Part shown: positions 59,518-64,000 of the stretch, one piece after another
How the letters are laid out: every line of letters starts with the position of its first letter
Position numbering within the stretch: position 1 is the first letter of the stretch
Assembly (NCBI RefSeq): GCF_029892445.1
Contig: NZ_JARXVJ010000001.1
Location: 4,030,001-4,094,000 of the forward strand
Length of the DNA stretch: 64,000 nucleotides
Direction: 5' to 3'
From: Chryseobacterium sp. H1D6B
Lineage (GTDB): Bacteria; Bacteroidota; Bacteroidia; Flavobacteriales; Weeksellaceae
Notes under the pieces: generated by a model
Database searches by the model: none
What the model was told of the DNA's origin: nothing
What the model saw: only the letters and a program-made list of their open reading frames with translations
Position numbers and translations under genes: made by a program

Positions 59518-59964
59518 ATGAAAAGAGTTGTTGAGCACAGAAAGCTTCTTGGGGTTGATAAAACCGTTACTTTAAAAGAATTAAAAACAATTTACAGAAA
59601 TACGATGAAAGATACGCATCCTGATAAATTTGTAAATGATGAAGCCGGCAAACTGGAAGCAGAAGAAAAAAGCAAATCTATCATTGAAGCGTACCACTTT
59701 TTGGTGAGCATCAACGAAGAAACGCAGGAAAAATATAAAGAAGAATATACCGAGACAATCACAAAATCTAATATTCAGGATTTTTATCTTGAAAAAGCAG
59801 TTTTGAAAGTACAGCATCTAAACGGAAAAATGTATGAATACATCGGTGTTCCAAGAAATACATATATCAAAATGGTGAATGCAGATTCGCCGAGCCGTTT
59901 TGCAAGAAGACATATTTATGGAAGCTTTATCTACAGAAAATCTGGTGAGGTAATGGCGGATTAA
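59518..59964 (+). CDS. J-domain and KTSC-domain fusion protein
   Basis: The 148-residue protein begins with a J domain (about 5-72; LLGVDKTVTLKELKTIYRNT, then the HPD motif in KDTHPDKFV) followed by a KTSC domain (about 95-145; MYEYIGVPRNTYIKMVNADS, ARRHIYGSFIYR). KTSC is a small domain named for similarity to the lysyl-tRNA synthetase C-terminus and is thought to bind RNA. A J domain normally recruits Hsp70, so the protein may direct DnaK to an RNA or ribosomal partner; this is inference. No Hsp70 gene is nearby. Confidence 0.85.
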   Translation: MKRVVEHRKLLGVDKTVTLKELKTIYRNTMKDTHPDKFVNDEAGKLEAEEKSKSIIEAYHFLVSINEETQEKYKEEYTETITKSNIQDFYLEKAVLKVQHLNGKMYEYIGVPRNTYIKMVNADSPSRFARRHIYGSFIYRKSGEVMAD

Positions 59965-59987
59965 TTTTCCATATAAAAAATAAGCGG

Positions 59988-60019
59988 AGGCTTTCAGTTC
60001 ATTCTGGAAGCCTTTTTTA
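59988..60019 (+). terminator. Terminator of the J-domain gene
   Basis: AGGCTTTCAG pairs with CTGGAAGCCT (one wobble) and is followed by T residues. Confidence 0.82.
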
Positions 60020-60137
60020 TTGGATTTGAATTTCAACATTTAATTTTAACACAAAGAGCGCAAAGTTTTTTTTAAAACTAATTGAGTATATTTTTCTCAG
60101 CAAGGACGTTTCACTCATCAAAGTCACATTCACTTTG

Positions 60138-60212
60138 TCATCCCGTAAGGATCTAAACAAGATTATTAGAGAGCAATTTGGAAAGATTCGTGTTTAGCCC
60201 CCAATGGGATGA
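60138..60212 (+). repeat. Intergenic palindrome (TCATCCC...GGGATGA)
   Basis: TCATCCC with CTAAAC on the left mirrors GTTTAG with GGGATGA on the right. It resembles short repeats scattered in Chryseobacterium intergenic DNA and is distinct from the array at 16202. Confidence 0.6.
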
Positions 60213-60242
60213 GAAATTGGTGGGAAATGTTTTTATTCATTT

Positions 60243-60281
60243 TAAAATTGGCGGCTTCGAGAGCCTCAGCCGCCAATTTTA
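60243..60281 (+). terminator. Second copy of the 25-base repeat hairpin
   Basis: The core at 60250-60274 is identical to 53798-53822; here the stem is lengthened by AAAATT/AATTTT to 13 bp. It stands between convergent genes. Confidence 0.8.
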
Positions 60282-60285
60282 AAAA

Positions 60286-60318
60286 CAAAAAAAGCGCATC
60301 ATTTCTGATACGCTTTTT
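60286..60318 (-). terminator. Terminator of the RND permease gene
   Basis: On the reverse strand AAAAAGCGTATCA pairs with TGATGCGCTTTTT (one mismatch) and more T residues follow. Confidence 0.8.
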
Positions 60319-60340
60319 CGGTTAATTAAAGGTTGTTATA

Positions 60341-63300
60341 TTAATCTACGTGTTTCGGTGTGTAGCCGTCTTCACTTAGTTCTTTATGTTCATAATCTGC
60401 TCTTATTTCAGCTTCATAATCTATTTTTTCTCCTTTTTTCACACGTCTCAGGATAGAATCAAAAATTGAATATACCACTGGTACAATGATCAATGTAAGG
60501 AATAATGATGACGTCAGACCACCGATGATTACCCATGCAAGACCTTTGTTCATCTCTGCTCCTGCTCCGCTCGCTAATGCAATAGGAAGCATCCCGAAGA
60601 TCATCGCAATCGTTGTCATCAAGATCGGACGAAGACGGGCATGGTTAGCCTGAACTAAGGCATCGTGAGTATTCGCTCCCGCTGCTTTTCTCGCATTCGT
60701 AAAGTCGACGATCAGGATCGCATTCTTCGCCACCAGACCGATCAGCATGATCATCCCTAACATCGTAAAGATATTCAGTGAATTGGCCGTCAAGGCAAGA
60801 ATTACCATTACCCCGATCATTGCTAACGGAATCGAGAACAATACCACAAACGGATATACAAAACTGTCATATAAAGAAACCATTACAAGATATACCAATA
60901 CGATAGCCGCTAATAAAGCAATTCCTAAAGTACCGAAACCTTCTTCTTGGTTTTCCATATCACCGCCCCATTTGTAATTGACACCTGCCGGTTTTTTATC
61001 GCTGTTCATAAACTGAGCAGACCATTCGTTGGCAACATCCCCTACAGGACGTCCTACTACTTTTGACAATACTTTTACAGATGGAGATTTATCTCTACGC
61101 TGCAACAAACTCGGTCCTGAACTCATATCTACGTTTGCAAACTGGCTCAAACGAACCTGCTCGCCTGCAGGATTGGTAAAGATCAAGTTTTTAACGTCGT
61201 CAATTGATTTTCTGTTGTTATCAGAAAGACGGATATTGATATCATATTCATACTCTCCTGCTCTATATTTCCCGTCTGTATTTCCGTTGAATGCAGTCTG
61301 CATCGTCTGTCCTACACTTGAAAGATTTAAGCCTAATGAAGCCATCTTATCACGGTCAATATTCACACGTACTTCAGGGCTTCCTGTATCTGTTGATAAT
61401 TCAGCATCTACAGATCCCGGAACTTTTTTCAGTAATTCTAAGATTCTTGTCGCTTCTTTCGTTGCCGTTTCGTTATCAGCAGCAGTTACTACCATTTCAA
61501 TCGGTGCATTATCTGCTCCCATTAATCCGATCGGTGCTGTTTTAAACTCAACTCCTGTGAATTTTTCTTCAAGATCACGCTTCATCTTTGCCGCGATGAT
61601 GTCTGTACTTTCAGCACGTTCAGATTTGTCTGTCAAGATCACCTGGATTTCAGACTGATAGATTGTAGCCTGTGCGCCGCCAAATCCTGAAGACTGCTGC
61701 CCCACAGTAGTAATCATATCTACTACATCTTTATTATTTCTTAAATATTTTTCAACATTTAAAGTAACCTGGTTTGTTTTTTCAATGGTTGCATCTTTAG
61801 AAAGCTCCATTTGAACTAAGAACTGGCCTCGGTCCATTTTAGGGAAGAATTCTCCACCGATAAACCCGAAAGCAACTAACATGAATGAAGAGATCAAAAT
61901 AAGGAAAGTTATAATAACCGTCATGATTCTTCTTAATGTAGATTTCAAACACCATTCAAGAATTCCTGTGATCCAGTGTGTAAATTTATCAATCATTCTT
62001 TCAAACCAAAGAATAAATTTCTGGAACCAGTTTTTACCCGTTAAATGCTCTAGTTTACCAAATCTTGATGATAACCAAGGAATAATAGTAAATGAAGCAA
62101 GCAATGAAAATAATGTTGCAATAACCACCGTGACGCAGAACTGTGCCAAGATATTTGCAACCAGACCTGAACTCATCGCAATCGGTAAGAATACCACTAC
62201 GATAACTAATGTGATCGCAGAAACGGTAAATCCAATCTCAGAAGCACCATCATAAGCTGCTCTGATCTTGCTTTTCCCCATTTCCATGTGACGGTAAATA
62301 TTTTCCAGTACAACGATCGCATCATCCACAAGGATACCAACCACAAGGGAAAGTCCTAGTAAACTCATTAAGTTCAATGTGTATCCCATTAAGTACATTC
62401 CAATGAATGTCGCGATCAATGAAATAGGAATAGAAACCATTACGATAAATGCATTTCTAATACTGTGAAGGAATAATAACATCACAACTGCTACTAGAAT
62501 TACAGCTAAGAATAAGTCAAAAATAACGTGATTGGCTGCTTCTAAAGTAAAGTCGGTACTGTCATCTACCGTTTTAATTTTAATCCCCTGTACTTTATAA
62601 TCTGTCTGAACTCTTTCAATGGTCTGCTGAATACTTTTAGAAACGGCAACGGCATTGGCATCAGACTGTTTCTTTACCTGTAATAGAATCGTTGAATTCT
62701 GGTTGTATCTAGCTACTTTTTCTGTGTCTTTCTGTGTATCAAAAACTGATGCTACATCTGATAAACGAACCTGCGCTCCGTTTTTTGAAGAGATAACAAG
62801 ATTGTTCATTTCTTCAATAGACTTATACTTTCCTGATAATCTGATAGTAGATTTTTCAGTTCTGGTTTTCAAAGCTCCTGTCGGGAAATCAAGGTTTGAT
62901 GAAAGAACCGCTTGCTGAACTTCACTGATAGAAAGTCCGTAACCCTGCAGTTTTTTCTCATCGATATTCACCTGAATTTCTCTTTCCTGTCCGCCGACAA
63001 GATCAACCTGTGCCACCCCATTTACACGGGAAAAAATAGGTTCTACTTTTTTATCTAATAAGTCATAAAGCTCTTTGCTGTTCAGCTTATCACTGGAAAT
63101 ACTCAAGGTCATGATCGGTAAATCATCCAGAGAGAATTTGTTCAATGAGGGCGCCTTTACATCATCCGGAAGCTCCGAAAGAATAGCATTTACTTTACGC
63201 TGGGCATCATTCAAAGCATAGTTTACATCGGCACCATCGTTCAGCTGAACCATGATCACTGATAAACTTTCGTATGATGAAGATTCTACTTTTTTTACGT

Positions 63301-63526
63301 TTTCCAACGATCCTACGGCATCCTCAATCTTCCGGGTTACGGAAGTTTCCACCTCACTCGGGGAAGCTCCGGGATATACTGTAGAGATCGTAACCATGTT
63401 GGTTTCAAACTTCGGAATCAATTCGTATCCCATCATGGAATAACTCAAGATTCCTCCTAACGTAAGCAATGTAAATAATACAATGACTAACGTAGGTCTT
63501 TTAATCGATATTTCTGCTAACTTCAT
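60341..63526 (-). CDS. RND efflux permease (AcrB/HAE1 family)
   Basis: The 1061-residue inner-membrane transporter has 12 predicted helices and two large periplasmic domains. Proton-relay residues are visible: the Asp pair in GILVDDAIVVLEN (helix 4) and the Lys in IGLVAKNAILIVDF (helix 10). The start MKLAEISIKRPTLVIVLFTL is typical of the family. It pairs with the periplasmic adaptor encoded 7 bases upstream on the same strand, with an outer-membrane partner probably beyond the window. Substrate unknown; drugs, bile acids or fatty acids are common. Confidence 0.95.
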   Translation of the reverse strand: MKLAEISIKRPTLVIVLFTLLTLGGILSYSMMGYELIPKFETNMVTISTVYPGASPSEVETSVTRKIEDAVGSLENVKKVESSSYESLSVIMVQLNDGADVNYALNDAQRKVNAILSELPDDVKAPSLNKFSLDDLPIMTLSISSDKLNSKELYDLLDKKVEPIFSRVNGVAQVDLVGGQEREIQVNIDEKKLQGYGLSISEVQQAVLSSNLDFPTGALKTRTEKSTIRLSGKYKSIEEMNNLVISSKNGAQVRLSDVASVFDTQKDTEKVARYNQNSTILLQVKKQSDANAVAVSKSIQQTIERVQTDYKVQGIKIKTVDDSTDFTLEAANHVIFDLFLAVILVAVVMLLFLHSIRNAFIVMVSIPISLIATFIGMYLMGYTLNLMSLLGLSLVVGILVDDAIVVLENIYRHMEMGKSKIRAAYDGASEIGFTVSAITLVIVVVFLPIAMSSGLVANILAQFCVTVVIATLFSLLASFTIIPWLSSRFGKLEHLTGKNWFQKFILWFERMIDKFTHWITGILEWCLKSTLRRIMTVIITFLILISSFMLVAFGFIGGEFFPKMDRGQFLVQMELSKDATIEKTNQVTLNVEKYLRNNKDVVDMITTVGQQSSGFGGAQATIYQSEIQVILTDKSERAESTDIIAAKMKRDLEEKFTGVEFKTAPIGLMGADNAPIEMVVTAADNETATKEATRILELLKKVPGSVDAELSTDTGSPEVRVNIDRDKMASLGLNLSSVGQTMQTAFNGNTDGKYRAGEYEYDINIRLSDNNRKSIDDVKNLIFTNPAGEQVRLSQFANVDMSSGPSLLQRRDKSPSVKVLSKVVGRPVGDVANEWSAQFMNSDKKPAGVNYKWGGDMENQEEGFGTLGIALLAAIVLVYLVMVSLYDSFVYPFVVLFSIPLAMIGVMVILALTANSLNIFTMLGMIMLIGLVAKNAILIVDFTNARKAAGANTHDALVQANHARLRPILMTTIAMIFGMLPIALASGAGAEMNKGLAWVIIGGLTSSLFLTLIIVPVVYSIFDSILRRVKKGEKIDYEAEIRADYEHKELSEDGYTPKHVD

Positions 63527-63533
63527 AAATCTG

Positions 63534-64000
63534 CTACTTTACAATATTGATTTTTGAACCATTATCAAGGTTGATCTGTCCGCTGGTAATCACCTGCTCT
63601 CCATCATTAAGACCACTTAAAATCTGTACTTTATCTCCGTAAATTTTACCGATCGTCACTTTGATTAGTTTAGCAGTTCCGTTTTGAACAACGAATACCT
63701 GACCTGAACTTACTCCATTTACGAAAGCTTCAGCAGGAACTGTTAACATATTCTGAGTTTCAGCCCCGTGATTGGTTTTAAATAAAGCAGTGGCATACAT
63801 ACCAGCCTTTAAGTTTCCTTTGTTCTGCACTTCAATTTCAACAGGGAAATTTAAAGAAGCATCACTTTTAGGAGCTATGAATGTAATTCTTCCGCTGAAA
63901 GAATCTTCCGGTAATACATTTACATTAATGGGAACTTCCTGTCCTAATTGAATTCTTCCGATCTGGCTTTCGTCTACCAATACAGACAATTTTAGGCTGT
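63534..64000 (-). CDS. RND periplasmic adaptor (membrane fusion protein), partial
   Basis: Only the C-terminal part (about 155 residues) is in the window; the reading frame runs on past the right edge (LKLSVLVDESQIGRIQLGQE) and the TTG at 63989 is internal. The visible part is the beta-barrel domain (VPINVNVLPEDSFSGRITFI, NFPVEIEVQNKGNLKAGMYA) and the membrane-proximal domain (AEAFVNGVSSGQVFVVQNGT). It should link the permease to an outer-membrane channel. The gap to the permease start is 7 bases, so they are one operon. Confidence 0.88.
   Translation of the reverse strand, partial: SLKLSVLVDESQIGRIQLGQEVPINVNVLPEDSFSGRITFIAPKSDASLNFPVEIEVQNKGNLKAGMYATALFKTNHGAETQNMLTVPAEAFVNGVSSGQVFVVQNGTAKLIKVTIGKIYGDKVQILSGLNDGEQVITSGQINLDNGSKINIVK

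Larger units (their letters stand above)
59965..60340 (+). other. Intergenic region with several palindromes, no gene
   Basis: This 376-base stretch between convergent genes carries, in order, the J-domain gene terminator, an AACACAAAGAGCGCAAAG run (60049-60066), a TCATCCC/GGGATGA palindrome, the 25-base repeat hairpin and the RND terminator. It is a collecting place for repeats. Confidence 0.7.

Overview
The window looks like a chromosomal segment from a Flavobacteriales bacterium, most probably Chryseobacterium or a close Weeksellaceae relative. The evidence is AT-rich DNA, many starts preceded by the Bacteroidetes -7 box TAnnTTTG instead of a Shine-Dalgarno site, a GLPGLI-family protein, and Chryseobacterium-like protein sequences and intergenic palindromic repeats. 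All assignments are by reading; no database search was possible.

Layout. 1-7.2 kb: the end of an S-adenosyl-methionine hydroxide adenosyltransferase, a 2-oxoacid dehydrogenase E2, a ClC chloride transporter, the rpsF-rpsR-rplI ribosomal operon, then an IS150-type (IS3 family) insertion sequence sitting exactly in the loop of the rplI terminator. 6.4-11.5 kb: an AraC regulator divergent from a TolC/HlyD/MFS export set. 11.6-22.6 kb: aldehyde dehydrogenase, a thioredoxin-like protein, a lipid acyltransferase and glycosyltransferase pair, a DEDDh exonuclease, a five-copy tandem array of a palindromic repeat, ApaG, the odhA-odhB operon (2-oxoglutarate dehydrogenase E1/E2), and a membrane-anchored SRPBCC-like protein.

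22.6-41.5 kb is the most interesting part, a storage-polymer island. It holds a glycogen operon (glgB-glgA-glgC), a CBM48-like esterase, a leucyl aminopeptidase, and a run of unusual amide-bond-forming enzymes: ATP-grasp A, alpha/beta hydrolase, ATP-grasp B, a GCS2 carboxylate-amine ligase, a lone class I glutamine amidotransferase and ATP-grasp-like C. Next to it is a complete cyanophycin cycle: cphA (synthetase), cphB (cyanophycinase) and an isoaspartyl peptidase. The product of the amidoligase run is unknown to me and is the best candidate for an undescribed pathway.

41.5-53.8 kb: a methyltransferase, PH/SHOCT and membrane proteins, an acetyltransferase, a ketopantoate reductase-like protein, hisS, a tail-less SSB with an HRDC protein, an arginase-family hydrolase with an HPP membrane protein, and assorted small enzymes. 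53.8-64 kb: an Lrp/AsnC regulator, a cobalamin riboswitch ahead of metE, a small Cys-containing secreted peptide with a GLPGLI protein, an XRE regulator, a J-domain/KTSC fusion, and an RND efflux pump (permease plus adaptor, the latter cut by the window edge). No rRNA, tRNA or CRISPR array was seen.
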